DNA from: an uncultured Lachnospiraceae bacterium
Lineage (GTDB): Bacteria; Bacillota; Clostridia; Lachnospirales; Lachnospiraceae
Assembly (NCBI GenBank): GCA_905203555.1
Contig: CAJKWK010000026.1
Coordinates: forward strand, 1-34,694
Length of the DNA: 34,694 nt
Direction of reading: 5' to 3'
The number at the start of each line of letters is the position of its first letter. Positions within the stretch are counted from its first letter, which is position 1. A program made the position numbers and the translations under genes. Shown here piece after piece: positions 16,909 to 25,728 of the stretch. The notes beneath the pieces were generated by a model. That model was not told the DNA's origin. It worked only from the letters and a program-made list of their open reading frames with translations, and searched no databases.

Positions 16909-17574
16909 TCAGATCTGCCAGTCAATTGGTTCCACACCATGTTTTTTAAGGAATTCATTGGTCTGGCTAAACGGCTTACTTCCGAAGAATCCACGATAGG
17001 CAGACAGCGGACTTGGGTGAGGTGCTTTTAGGATCAAATGCTGCGGATTATTCAGCATCTTTTCCTTCTTTTGCGCCGGTGCACCCCAGAGAATGAATAC
17101 CATTGGTCTGTCCTGTGTATTCAGCACCTGGATTGCCGCATCTGTAAATTCTTCCCAGCCGATTCCACGATGAGAATTTGCCTGATGTGCACGCACTGTC
17201 AATACAGTATTGAGCATCAGAACTCCCTGCTCTGCCCATTTTGTCAGACATCCATGATTCGGAATCGAACACCCCAGATCATCATAGAGTTCCTGATAAA
17301 TATTCACCAAAGACGGCGGAACCTGTACTCCCTTCTGCACTGAGAAACAAAGTCCATGTGCCTGTCCGTAATTGTGATATGGATCCTGTCCCAAAATCAC
17401 AACCTTCACTTCTTTCAACGGAGTCAGATGAAACGCATTGAAAATATCATTTGCCGGCGGAAAAATCCGCTGCGTCTTATACTCCTGATTCACTGTATCG
17501 AATAATTTTTTATAATATGGTTTCTTAAACTCACCTTTTAATGCCTCATACCAATCACCATTAAGTCCAGACAT
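16909..17574 (-). CDS. ung: Uracil-DNA glycosylase (family 1)
   Basis: 221 residues, the normal length. It removes uracil from DNA to start base excision repair. Catalytic motif GQDPYHNYGQAHGLCFSV with Asp64; the DNA-intercalating loop HPSPLSAYRGFFG near the C-terminus carries the second catalytic His; LLLNTVLTVR-type motif seen as LMLNTVLTVRAHQANSH. It starts 38 bases after the hisF stop with no terminator between, so it is probably the last gene of the unit that starts with the response regulator. Confidence 0.96.
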   Translation of the reverse strand: MSGLNGDWYEALKGEFKKPYYKKLFDTVNQEYKTQRIFPPANDIFNAFHLTPLKEVKVVILGQDPYHNYGQAHGLCFSVQKGVQVPPSLVNIYQELYDDLGCSIPNHGCLTKWAEQGVLMLNTVLTVRAHQANSHRGIGWEEFTDAAIQVLNTQDRPMVFILWGAPAQKKEKMLNNPQHLILKAPHPSPLSAYRGFFGSKPFSQTNEFLKKHGVEPIDWQI

Positions 17575-17612
17575 TCCACTGATCCTCCCCTTTATTTGTT
17601 TTTCCGGTCACA

Positions 17613-18374
17613 CTACAACCGCACAGAAATGCCTTCTCTTCTTAAATATTCTTTGACTTCCCGAATTTCCAGTTCTTTATAATGAAACAGTGATGCCGCA
17701 AGCGCTGCATCTGCTTTTCCTATGGTAAATGCATCTTTAAAGTGCTCCAATGTTCCTGCGCCGCCGGATGCGATCACCGGTATCGCAACTGCTTCTGCAA
17801 TGGCTTTCGTTACCTCCAGATCATAGCCTTCCTTTGTTCCATCTCCATCCATGCTTGTCAGCAGAATCTCTCCTGCTCCCAGAACCTCGACCTTTTTCGC
17901 CCACTCTACCGCATCCAGTCCGGTATCAATTCTTCCACCGCTCCGATACACATTCCAGCCGCTGTCGTCCGGTCGTTTTTTCACATCAATCGCCACGACC
18001 ACACACTGACTTCCGAATTTTTCTGCCGCATCATGGATCAATTGCGGATTCTGGATTGCTGCAGAGTTGATAGAAATCTTATCTGCACCTTCCCTGAGCA
18101 ATGTTCTGAAATCTTCTACTGTACGGATTCCACCGCCAACTGTAAACGGAATAAAGACACATTCGGCAACTCTGCGAACCAGATCTACCACTGTATTCCG
18201 CTCTTCTGAAGTTGCTGTAATATCCAGAAAAACAAGCTCATCTGCTCCAGCCTGATCATAGGCTTTCGCGATCTCTACCGGATCGCCTGCATCTTTCAAA
18301 TCTACGAAATTAACTCCTTTTACCACCCGTCCGTTATGTACGTCCAGACAGGGAATGATTCGTTTTGTATGCAT
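17613..18374 (-). CDS. hisF: Imidazole glycerol phosphate synthase cyclase subunit HisF
   Basis: A 253-residue (beta-alpha)8 barrel that closes the imidazole ring in histidine synthesis, using ammonia delivered by HisH. Catalytic Asp residues are in IIPCLDVHNG and VVVAIDVKKR; phosphate-binding loops are TVGGGIRT and VIASGGAGT. The ATG follows AGGAGGGGCGG and is 19 bases after the hisH stop. Sequence features are those of the housekeeping enzyme rather than the surface-sugar HisF2 branch, although this cannot be settled here. No other his gene lies nearby. Confidence 0.95.
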   Translation of the reverse strand: MHTKRIIPCLDVHNGRVVKGVNFVDLKDAGDPVEIAKAYDQAGADELVFLDITATSEERNTVVDLVRRVAECVFIPFTVGGGIRTVEDFRTLLREGADKISINSAAIQNPQLIHDAAEKFGSQCVVVAIDVKKRPDDSGWNVYRSGGRIDTGLDAVEWAKKVEVLGAGEILLTSMDGDGTKEGYDLEVTKAIAEAVAIPVIASGGAGTLEHFKDAFTIGKADAALAASLFHYKELEIREVKEYLRREGISVRL

Positions 18375-18393
18375 TGTCCGCCCCTCCTTATTC

Positions 18394-18999
18394 TCACAAA
18401 CTCACGAAATTATTCAATATCTTCAGCCCAACTTCTCCACTCTTCTCCGGATGGAACTGACAGGCAAATACATTTTCCTTTTCTACAGAAGCATGGATAT
18501 GAGTTCCATATTCTGTGGATGCTTTCACACAGGATTCTTCTTTCGCCTTCAAATAATAAGAATGTACGAAATATACATACGCCTGTTCTTCAATTCCCTC
18601 GAACAGCCTTCCCTGATGATCCAAATGCAGCGAATTCCATCCAATATGCGGAATCTTCAGACCCGCCGCTGCCGGAATCCGCAGGATCTCTCCCGGCAAA
18701 ATTCCCAGTCCTTCTACACCGGGGCTCTCCTCACTACGTTCAAATAAAAGCTGAAGTCCCAGACAAATCCCGAGAAACGGAGTCCTCTTTTCTACAACCT
18801 GATGGATCACCGTATCCAGACCTCTTTCTTTTAGATTCCGCATAGCATCCCCAAACGCGCCTACTCCCGGCAAAATCACCTTATCTGCCGCAAGAATCTC
18901 ATCCGGTCGGTCTGTAATCTTGACCTCCTGTCCCAGAAACTGCATTGCCTTTTCCACACTTTTAATATTTCCCGCATCATAATCAATTATTGCGATCAT
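18394..18999 (-). CDS. hisH: Imidazole glycerol phosphate synthase glutaminase subunit HisH
   Basis: 201 residues from the ATG at 18999 (MIAIIDYDAGNIKSVEKAM, the normal start, with GGAGG 8 bases upstream). Class I glutamine amidotransferase: Cys nucleophile in GICLGLQLLF, His in ACQFHPEKSG. It supplies ammonia to HisF. Its ATG overlaps the TGA of the histidine kinase gene in an ATGA, so its translation is probably coupled to a signalling gene, which is unusual for a histidine-pathway enzyme. Confidence 0.94.
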   Translation of the reverse strand: MIAIIDYDAGNIKSVEKAMQFLGQEVKITDRPDEILAADKVILPGVGAFGDAMRNLKERGLDTVIHQVVEKRTPFLGICLGLQLLFERSEESPGVEGLGILPGEILRIPAAAGLKIPHIGWNSLHLDHQGRLFEGIEEQAYVYFVHSYYLKAKEESCVKASTEYGTHIHASVEKENVFACQFHPEKSGEVGLKILNNFVSL

Positions 19000-20498
19000 T
19001 TCCCCGCCTCCTCTTGACTGCACAGGCATTTGGAATCCAGTTCAAACCAGAATTCCACACCATTATCGTAATTTTTCACACCATATTCCTGATGGAAAGA
19101 TTCCATGATTGCCTTCACGATAGACAGTCCGATTCCATTTCCACCATATTCTCTTGTATGCGCCTTGTCCACTTTGTAAAACTTATCCCACAATTTCTTC
19201 AGATCTTCTTCCGGGATCGGCTTGCCGCTATTAAAGACTGTTACGCGAACCGTATCTCCTTTTGGGATCACTCGGATTTCAATCCTCTTTTCAAATTCTG
19301 CATGGTGAATTGCATTGGTCAGATAATTTCGAATCACCTGCTCCGTCTTAAACTCATCTGCCCACACACACACCTCTTCATCTGCGATAAAATCAACCGT
19401 TGCCTCCGCCTGTTGGAGTAAAATCTCACAGCTCGCCAGAACGCCTCGTATCAGACGCACAACGTCAAATCTCTGCACATCCAGTTCCTCAGAGCCAAAT
19501 TCCAATTGATTCAATACAAGCAGATTTCGAACCATCTTATTCATCTTATCTGCTTCATCCATAATAACGTCACAATAGAACTCCCGACTCTCCGGATCAT
19601 CACTGATCCCTTCTTTCAAGCCTTCCGCATATCCCTGAATCAATGCAATCGGCGTTTTCAATTCATGGGAAACATTCCCCAGGAATTCATTCCGCATATT
19701 CTCAATCTTTTCCTTCTGCTCAATATCTTTCTGCAGCTGGTTATTTGCGCTCTTCAATTCAGAAATCGTTTCCTCCAACCTCTTAGACATCAGATTGAAA
19801 TTCTCACCCAGAATTCCGATCTCATCACTTCCTCCGCTCGTATACCGGGCGTCAAAATCCAGATTCGCCATCCGTTGTGACAATTCCGCCAGTTCCAGAA
19901 TCGGACTAGTGATCCGCCTGGAGAAAAACCACACAAACAGCGCGCCAACCACGACTGCCACACAGCCTACATAAATCAGGAACCGATTGGCAATCCGGGC
20001 ACTATCCTGAATACTTGCCAGCGGACTCTGCATCAAAAACAAGTAGTTATCTGAAATAATACCATACATTTCCAGATACCCGCCACTATTATCTGGTCTT
20101 TCTGCCTTATAAATATTGTATTTCTCCTCGGTAATGACCGGTTCCCCTTTATTTTTACCGAAAATATAACCCATCAGCTGAAGATACATAGAACCATACT
20201 GCTCCTGCATTGTCTCCAGAACGATCTCATGTTTCTCATTCATAACCATTACAAAGATATTATTTCTCTGAATCTTTCTCCAGATGGAATTTTGCACCTC
20301 CCGGTCCTCGATGGTTCCTTCCCGCAGTGATTTGTCTATGAGCTGATACATTTCCTGCATCTCGATTGTTTTACGAGATGTATAATAATGCTCCAGGAAA
20401 TTATTATTCGCAATAAAGATCAATCCCATAATCAAAGCAATCAGACATATAAACACTGCTGCCAGCTGTTTCTTGATCGATTTCTTCAACTGTTTCAT
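18996..20498 (-). CDS. Two-component sensor histidine kinase, HAMP type
   Basis: 500 residues: TM1 (about 12-31), an extracytoplasmic sensor of about 140 residues, TM2 (about 174-193), HAMP, a short coiled coil, HisKA with His278 in NVSHELKTPIALIQGY, and a HATPase_c domain with N-box NYLTNAIHHAE and G-box GGNGIGLSIVKAIM. It phosphorylates the response regulator encoded just upstream; the two genes overlap by ATGA. The sensor shows no recognised ligand motif. Its stop codon in turn overlaps hisH. Confidence 0.93.
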   Translation of the reverse strand: MKQLKKSIKKQLAAVFICLIALIMGLIFIANNNFLEHYYTSRKTIEMQEMYQLIDKSLREGTIEDREVQNSIWRKIQRNNIFVMVMNEKHEIVLETMQEQYGSMYLQLMGYIFGKNKGEPVITEEKYNIYKAERPDNSGGYLEMYGIISDNYLFLMQSPLASIQDSARIANRFLIYVGCVAVVVGALFVWFFSRRITSPILELAELSQRMANLDFDARYTSGGSDEIGILGENFNLMSKRLEETISELKSANNQLQKDIEQKEKIENMRNEFLGNVSHELKTPIALIQGYAEGLKEGISDDPESREFYCDVIMDEADKMNKMVRNLLVLNQLEFGSEELDVQRFDVVRLIRGVLASCEILLQQAEATVDFIADEEVCVWADEFKTEQVIRNYLTNAIHHAEFEKRIEIRVIPKGDTVRVTVFNSGKPIPEEDLKKLWDKFYKVDKAHTREYGGNGIGLSIVKAIMESFHQEYGVKNYDNGVEFWFELDSKCLCSQEEAGK

Positions 20499-21175
20499 CC
20501 TTCTACCTCGAACTTATAGCCCATCCCCCAGATGGTCTTAATATAATCCCCCTTCTCTCCCAGCTTGCTCCGAAGTTTTTTTACATGCGTATCAATGGTT
20601 CTTGCATCTCCAAAATAATCATAATTCCAAACATTATTTAAAATCTTTTCTCTGGACAATGCAATTCCCTGATTTTCCATAAAATACACCAACAACTCAA
20701 ATTCCTTATAACTCAACTCAATCGGCGTTTCCTCAATCATAACCTGATGCGCTGCTTTATCGATTTCAATTCCGCCGGCACTGAGCTGTTCATTTTTATC
20801 CGTTCCAACCGTTCTTCGCAAAATCGCCTCCACTCTGGCAACCAGTATCTTCGGGCTAAACGGCTTAGAAATATACTCATCTACGCCCAGTTCAAATCCC
20901 TGCAATTCATCCCGCTCTTCTGACCGGGCTGTCAGCATAATAATCGGCACTTTTGAATGTTCCCGTATTTCTCTGCAAACCTGCCATCCATCCATCTTCG
21001 GCATCATCACGTCCAAGATCACCAGCCCGATTTCTTTGTCCTCATAAAACAAATCCATGGCTTCCATTCCGTCACCGGCCTCTAAGACAACATATCCTTC
21101 CCGCACAAGAAAATCTTTGACAAGCTTCCGCATCCTGCTTTCATCATCTACTACAAGAATCTTAATTTTATCCAT
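20495..21175 (-). CDS. OmpR/PhoB-family response regulator
   Basis: 226 residues: receiver domain with phospho-acceptor Asp55 in VILDVMMPKMDG, acidic pair DDE at the N-terminus and Lys in YISKPFSP, then a winged-helix DNA-binding domain (RTIDTHVKKLRSKLG, IKTIWGMGYKFE). It is the first gene of the unit, partner of the overlapping kinase. AAAGGAG stands about 9 bases upstream of the ATG. Its regulon is unknown; the adjacent ABC exporter genes are natural candidates. Confidence 0.95.
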   Translation of the reverse strand: MDKIKILVVDDESRMRKLVKDFLVREGYVVLEAGDGMEAMDLFYEDKEIGLVILDVMMPKMDGWQVCREIREHSKVPIIMLTARSEERDELQGFELGVDEYISKPFSPKILVARVEAILRRTVGTDKNEQLSAGGIEIDKAAHQVMIEETPIELSYKEFELLVYFMENQGIALSREKILNNVWNYDYFGDARTIDTHVKKLRSKLGEKGDYIKTIWGMGYKFEVEG

Positions 21176-21228
21176 AATTCCTGACTCCTTTTTTCTTCTC
21201 CTGTTATTTTACGCACTTTTATATGGTG

Positions 21229-21234
21229 ATTATA
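21229..21234 (-). promoter_or_regulatory. Possible -10 box for the two-component/hisHF/ung unit
   Basis: TATAAT on the minus strand about 55 bases ahead of the response regulator ATG, just after the terminator of the preceding ABC unit. No good -35 box was found at the usual distance, so it may need an activator or be wrong. Confidence 0.35.
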
Positions 21235-21240
21235 TAGAAA

Positions 21241-21292
21241 AAATATGTCTCTTTTGTGAACTCCGTACAGAATCCACACAAGAGACATATTT
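21241..21292 (-). terminator. Strong terminator after the giant permease gene
   Basis: An 18-bp stem (AAATATGTCTC..., one mismatch) closes over a 16-base loop and is followed on the minus strand by TTTTTTC. It begins 4 bases after the permease stop. Confidence 0.88.
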
Positions 21293-21296
21293 CGCT

Positions 21297-24200
21297 TTAT
21301 TCCACACTCTTCAAAGACTCAACCATGTCAATCTTCTTTAATTTAAAATACATGACCGCATTGACCAGGATCGAGAAACCAAATGTAATCAAAAAGCCAT
21401 ATACAAAACTGCTGATATCAATATTTCTTCCAAACATCGTAGATTCGATTTCCACTGTAACGATAATAAACCGATGCAGAATTTTTCCAAACAGGATACC
21501 GACCAGTCCTCCTATAAATGTAAGAATTATATTTTCCCGATACACATATTCTGCAACTTCCATCGGATAAAATCCCAGAACCTTCAACGTTGCAAGCTCT
21601 CGTTTCCGCTCTGTAATATTAATATTATTCAAATTATATAATACTACAAACGCCAGCATTCCGGCAGATATAACCAACACCACAATTACAATATTCAAAC
21701 TTCCCAGCATATCCTCCAGCTGTGCCTCAAATCCACTCGTATAAGAAACGCTCAAAGCTCCCTCTTCTTTCAGGACCTCCTCGCCTACTTTTTTGATCTG
21801 ATCTTCCTTTCCTTCCTTGACACTGTAATATACGGAATTATATTCCGGCTCCTCTCCATACCCTTTTTCGTATTCTTCCGCCGTCATATACAGATAATGC
21901 TGCAGATAATTTTCGCATACCGCTGAAATCTGATAAGGAATCTCACCATTCGTTTCATCTTTGATATAAATCGTATCTCCTGCCTCAACTCCCAATTCAT
22001 CTGCCATCTTTTCTGTCAGAATCACACTGTCTTTTTCCAACGAATACTCTGTCCCTGTTATACGATCCCGGAAAACCATAAAATCAGATATTTCTTTTGT
22101 ATCTTCTGCAACATTTAAATAAACGTCCTTCCACGTTTCTCCATTGCTGATCTCAACCTGCTTCAACAGATTCACCGCAGTATGCTGCACCCTGGAATCC
22201 TTTTTCAGTTTTCTGATCGCAGTTTCCTGCTCTACCTCAGTCGCATCTGAATTCAAAATAACATTTCCATCAAATAACTGCAGCTCATGATACTGCAAAA
22301 CGCCGATATCAAAGATTGAATCTTTCAATCCAAATCCCACCAGTAAGAGTGCCATACAACCGCCGATTCCGAAAATGGTCATAAAGAAACGCTTTTTATA
22401 ACGCACCAGATTGCGGATGGTAGACTTCCACGTAAAACTCAATCGGCTCCATAAAAATGTAATACGCTCCAGTAACACACGTTTTCCCTGCTTTGGAGTC
22501 GGCGGACGCATCAATTCAGCGGCCTGTTCTCTCAATTCCTTATAACAGGAGAACACCGTCGCCAGAATTGTACATGCCAGCGCTGCCAATGACGCCAGCA
22601 GCGCATATTGCACATTATAAGGAATCACAAAGGAATTCATATGTTCATACATGATTCCATACGCATAAATGATGATAAACGGAAATACTTTTTCACCAAA
22701 CAGCACGCCCAGAATACATCCCATAACCGTTGCCAAAAATGCATATCCCAAATATTTTCCGGCAATGGAAAAACGGTCATACCCCAACGCTTTCATCGTA
22801 CCGATCTGCGTTCTCTGCTCTTCGACCATTCTGGTCATTGTCGTCAGACTGATCAGCGCAGCTACGAGAAAAAACAAAACCGGGAACACCTTGCCGATGG
22901 CACGCATACGGTCTGCATTTTCTCCATATCCGGAATAATCATTTAAATGAGTTCTGTCATAAATATACCATTTAGCATTTTTAATCTTTTTAATCTGATC
23001 TTCTGCATCTTTTAATTCTGACTCTGCATCTGCAATTTTTTTCTCCGCATCTGCTTTTCCCTGATTATATTCTTTCTGTGCATCATTGAGTTTCTGTTCA
23101 TTCGCAGCGATTTCTGTTTCGGCAGCTTTCAGCTGTTCTCTCCCTTGTGTGATCTGAATCCAGCCACTGTCAATCTCCGCCTGTGCAGCATCCAACTGTG
23201 CCACCCCAGCCTCTAACTTCGCCGCTCCGTCATTGAGCTGCTGCTGTCCTGCTGACAACTGTTCCTGTGCGGCATTGAACTTCGCCTCGCCCTCATAAAA
23301 CGCATCCCAGCCGTCCTGCAATTCCTCCTCATAAGGTTTCAACTGCTCCCAGCCCTTATCCAACTCTTCCTGTCCACGATTTAATACCGTTTCCACCTCT
23401 GCTCTATGAAGAATGACTTCTGTATTAATCCGAATCTGCAGCTGATGTTCTTGCTTTTCTGCCTGCTTTTCTACAATAAGCGCCGCCTTTTCCTTGATCT
23501 GCTGCTCCAATGCCTGCAGCTTGCTCTCCTTGTCCGGATCCTCACTTTGTTCCAGTTCCGCATACTCATCTTGCAGCTGTTCTATTTCCTGTTCCAATGC
23601 CGCGATTTCCGCATCCAGCACTTCCACTGCCTTCTGCCGTCTTTCCGTATCCTGTTCCCGGCCGTTCAGCCATATCCAACTCGAATCAAGCAATGCCTGC
23701 GCCTGATTCAGAGGTTCTTTCTTCTCATCCAGTTCCGCCTGACCCTGATTTAACTTTTGCCGATTTTCTTCCAAAACAACTTTCTGAGCATCCAGCTCCG
23801 CCTGACCTGCATTCAGCTCCGACTGTTTGTTCTGCAGTTCCGCCTGCTGAACCGCAACAGATGCCCGATTTGCATCCAACCCTTTTTGGCCGGATTCCAG
23901 TTTTTTCTGCGAGTTCTCCAATTCTGTATAAGATGCCGCAATCTTTTCTTTTCCTTCACTTAATTGTTTCCAGCCGTCATTCAACTGCTTTCTTGCGTCT
24001 GCCAGTTCTTCATCTGCTTCTGTCTTCGCATCTTCCAGTTTCTTACGCCCATCCTCGACTTCCTGTTCCGCTTCAGCAACAATCTCTTCTCTCCTTGCCT
24101 TTTGACGTTCCTCTCGAATGGCCTCTATATTGGTAATCGTTTCCTTTACCTGCCCGGAATACGCATCTGTAAACGCGGTCAGTTCTGCTGCTCCAGCTAC

Positions 24201-24848
24201 GGTCGCATACACTTCTGTATACACATCCATCTGAAAACTATCTTCCAATACACTCACAAATCCGGAAATACTTCCTGTTCCGATATTTGTACTTCCTCTT
24301 CCAAATGAAATATAACATGGACTGCTGACTGTACCTACAATTGTAAATGTATCCGTTGTCAATGTATCTGTAATTTCCGAACCGTTCCCGGAAGTAAAAT
24401 GCAGCTGATCTCCGATCTTATATCCACTGCCTGCCAAAAAATCCGCGTCTACCACGCACTCTCGATCGTTCTTAGGCAATCGACCTTTCTCCACCGTCAA
24501 TTCATTCATTGACGGAAGAATTGACATAATATGTACTGCAACCTGACTATCCTTTCGCATACACAATACATCCACAGAATAGCCCGCCTCTACTTTTTCA
24601 ATCCCTTCAACTTCCCGCAGCGCCTTTACATCGTTCTCCGATAATCCTAATGTACTGATCACCTGTACATCCATCAATTGTTTCTCATCAAAATACTGAT
24701 CCCCGGAATATCTCATATCCGGTTCTGACGCACGTATACCTGAAAAAAATGCTACACCGATTGCCACAATAAAGAAAATAGACAAAAAGCGCCCCAGACT
24801 TTTTCGGATTTCCATATAAAATTCTTTTTTGAGTGCTTTTTTCTTCAT
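21297..24848 (-). CDS. Giant FtsX-like ABC permease with long coiled-coil insertion
   Basis: About 1183 residues. One N-terminal membrane helix (LSIFFIVAIGVAFFSGI), a MacB-like extracytoplasmic domain, then roughly 390 residues (about 247-635 of the open frame) of almost pure coiled coil built from short repeats such as AELDAQKVVLEENRQKLNQG and QLNDGAAKLEAG, followed by two FtsX domains with six membrane segments. The ATG at 24848 is preferred because the AGGGGGG site is 6 bases upstream; an ATG at 24866 overlaps the ATPase stop region. The pattern resembles permeases whose coils span the peptidoglycan. The substrate is unknown. The ATPase gene is directly upstream. Confidence 0.9.
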   Translation of the reverse strand: MKKKALKKEFYMEIRKSLGRFLSIFFIVAIGVAFFSGIRASEPDMRYSGDQYFDEKQLMDVQVISTLGLSENDVKALREVEGIEKVEAGYSVDVLCMRKDSQVAVHIMSILPSMNELTVEKGRLPKNDRECVVDADFLAGSGYKIGDQLHFTSGNGSEITDTLTTDTFTIVGTVSSPCYISFGRGSTNIGTGSISGFVSVLEDSFQMDVYTEVYATVAGAAELTAFTDAYSGQVKETITNIEAIREERQKARREEIVAEAEQEVEDGRKKLEDAKTEADEELADARKQLNDGWKQLSEGKEKIAASYTELENSQKKLESGQKGLDANRASVAVQQAELQNKQSELNAGQAELDAQKVVLEENRQKLNQGQAELDEKKEPLNQAQALLDSSWIWLNGREQDTERRQKAVEVLDAEIAALEQEIEQLQDEYAELEQSEDPDKESKLQALEQQIKEKAALIVEKQAEKQEHQLQIRINTEVILHRAEVETVLNRGQEELDKGWEQLKPYEEELQDGWDAFYEGEAKFNAAQEQLSAGQQQLNDGAAKLEAGVAQLDAAQAEIDSGWIQITQGREQLKAAETEIAANEQKLNDAQKEYNQGKADAEKKIADAESELKDAEDQIKKIKNAKWYIYDRTHLNDYSGYGENADRMRAIGKVFPVLFFLVAALISLTTMTRMVEEQRTQIGTMKALGYDRFSIAGKYLGYAFLATVMGCILGVLFGEKVFPFIIIYAYGIMYEHMNSFVIPYNVQYALLASLAALACTILATVFSCYKELREQAAELMRPPTPKQGKRVLLERITFLWSRLSFTWKSTIRNLVRYKKRFFMTIFGIGGCMALLLVGFGLKDSIFDIGVLQYHELQLFDGNVILNSDATEVEQETAIRKLKKDSRVQHTAVNLLKQVEISNGETWKDVYLNVAEDTKEISDFMVFRDRITGTEYSLEKDSVILTEKMADELGVEAGDTIYIKDETNGEIPYQISAVCENYLQHYLYMTAEEYEKGYGEEPEYNSVYYSVKEGKEDQIKKVGEEVLKEEGALSVSYTSGFEAQLEDMLGSLNIVIVVLVISAGMLAFVVLYNLNNINITERKRELATLKVLGFYPMEVAEYVYRENIILTFIGGLVGILFGKILHRFIIVTVEIESTMFGRNIDISSFVYGFLITFGFSILVNAVMYFKLKKIDMVESLKSVE

Positions 24849-24859
24849 ATCCATCCCCC

Positions 24860-25564
24860 CTACCATTCAATATCTTCAATTGACATAGGGTTGTCATTTT
24901 TCTCCATACCGGATACCTTTCCATTTTTGATCTTAATCAGCCGATCTGCCATCGGCGCAAGTGCAGAATTATGTGTAATTACAATCACCGTCATTCCTTT
25001 TTCTCTACACATATCCTGCAAAAGTTTCAGAATGGATTTTCCGGTATTATAATCCAGCGCTCCTGTCGGTTCATCACACAATAATAACTTCGGATTCTTT
25101 GCCAGCGCCCGCGCAATGGAAACACGCTGCTGTTCCCCTCCGGATAGCTGTGCAGGGAAATTATCCAGCCGATGCCCCAGCCCAACATCCTGTAATACCG
25201 TCTGAGCGTCCAATGGATCTTTACAAATCTGAAGTGCCAATTCTACATTTTCCTTCGCAGTAAGATTCGGCACCAGATTATAAAACTGAAACACAAATCC
25301 AATATCATCCCGGCGATATCCCGTCAACTGACGCTCATTATACTGTGTAATATCCTGACCATCCACCAAAATTGTACCACTCGTGGCCGTATCCATTCCT
25401 CCCAGCAGATTAAGCACCGTCGTCTTCCCCGCCCCACTGGGACCTACGATCACCACAAATTCTCCTTTTTCGATTTCAAAATCAATCCCGTCAACTGCTC
25501 GGATCTCGACTTCTCCCATCTGATAAATCTTCGTAATTCCTTTCAGACAAACAAATCCTGCCAT
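24860..25564 (-). CDS. ABC transporter ATP-binding protein for the giant permease
   Basis: 234 residues with Walker A GPSGAGKTT, Q-loop FVFQFYNLVPNL, signature LSGGEQQRVSIARAL, Walker B LLLCDEPTGALD and switch His in VITHN. It belongs to the MacB/LolD/FtsE group and pairs with the permease whose start lies 11 bases beyond its stop codon. Confidence 0.93.
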   Translation of the reverse strand: MAGFVCLKGITKIYQMGEVEIRAVDGIDFEIEKGEFVVIVGPSGAGKTTVLNLLGGMDTATSGTILVDGQDITQYNERQLTGYRRDDIGFVFQFYNLVPNLTAKENVELALQICKDPLDAQTVLQDVGLGHRLDNFPAQLSGGEQQRVSIARALAKNPKLLLCDEPTGALDYNTGKSILKLLQDMCREKGMTVIVITHNSALAPMADRLIKIKNGKVSGMEKNDNPMSIEDIEW

Positions 25565-25640
25565 TTATGTTCACCTTACCTATCATTGTTCTTACCGGCT
25601 ATTTCTGCCCATTTCTTTTAACGTACATATTTCTATCATA

Positions 25641-25669
25641 AGTATAACATGCCACAATCGAAATGTATG
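25641..25669 (-). promoter_or_regulatory. Extended -10 promoter of the second ABC module
   Basis: Minus strand: CATACA (25669-25664), 17 bp, TATACT (25646-25641) with an extended -10 TG. It is about 75 bases ahead of the ATPase ATG. Confidence 0.55.
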
Positions 25670-25688
25670 GATTTTCTTCTCATTCAAT

Positions 25689-25720
25689 TTCTAATATCAT
25701 TTACTTCTAATATCATTTAC
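25689..25720. repeat. Two exact tandem copies of a 16-bp unit
   Basis: TTCTAATATCATTTAC occurs twice head to tail, 8 bases beyond the stop codon of the MFS gene. It is AT-rich and may be replication slippage; no hairpin terminator for the MFS gene is seen here. Confidence 0.7.
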
Positions 25721-25728
25721 CATTTATT

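Noticed and set aside
23510..24136. Long plus-strand reading frame opposite the giant permease
   Set aside because: Shadow of the repetitive coiled-coil coding sequence; Pro/Ser-rich low complexity, no ribosome site.
25689..25720. Start of a CRISPR array
   Set aside because: Only two adjacent copies of 16 bp without spacers; no cas genes in the window.
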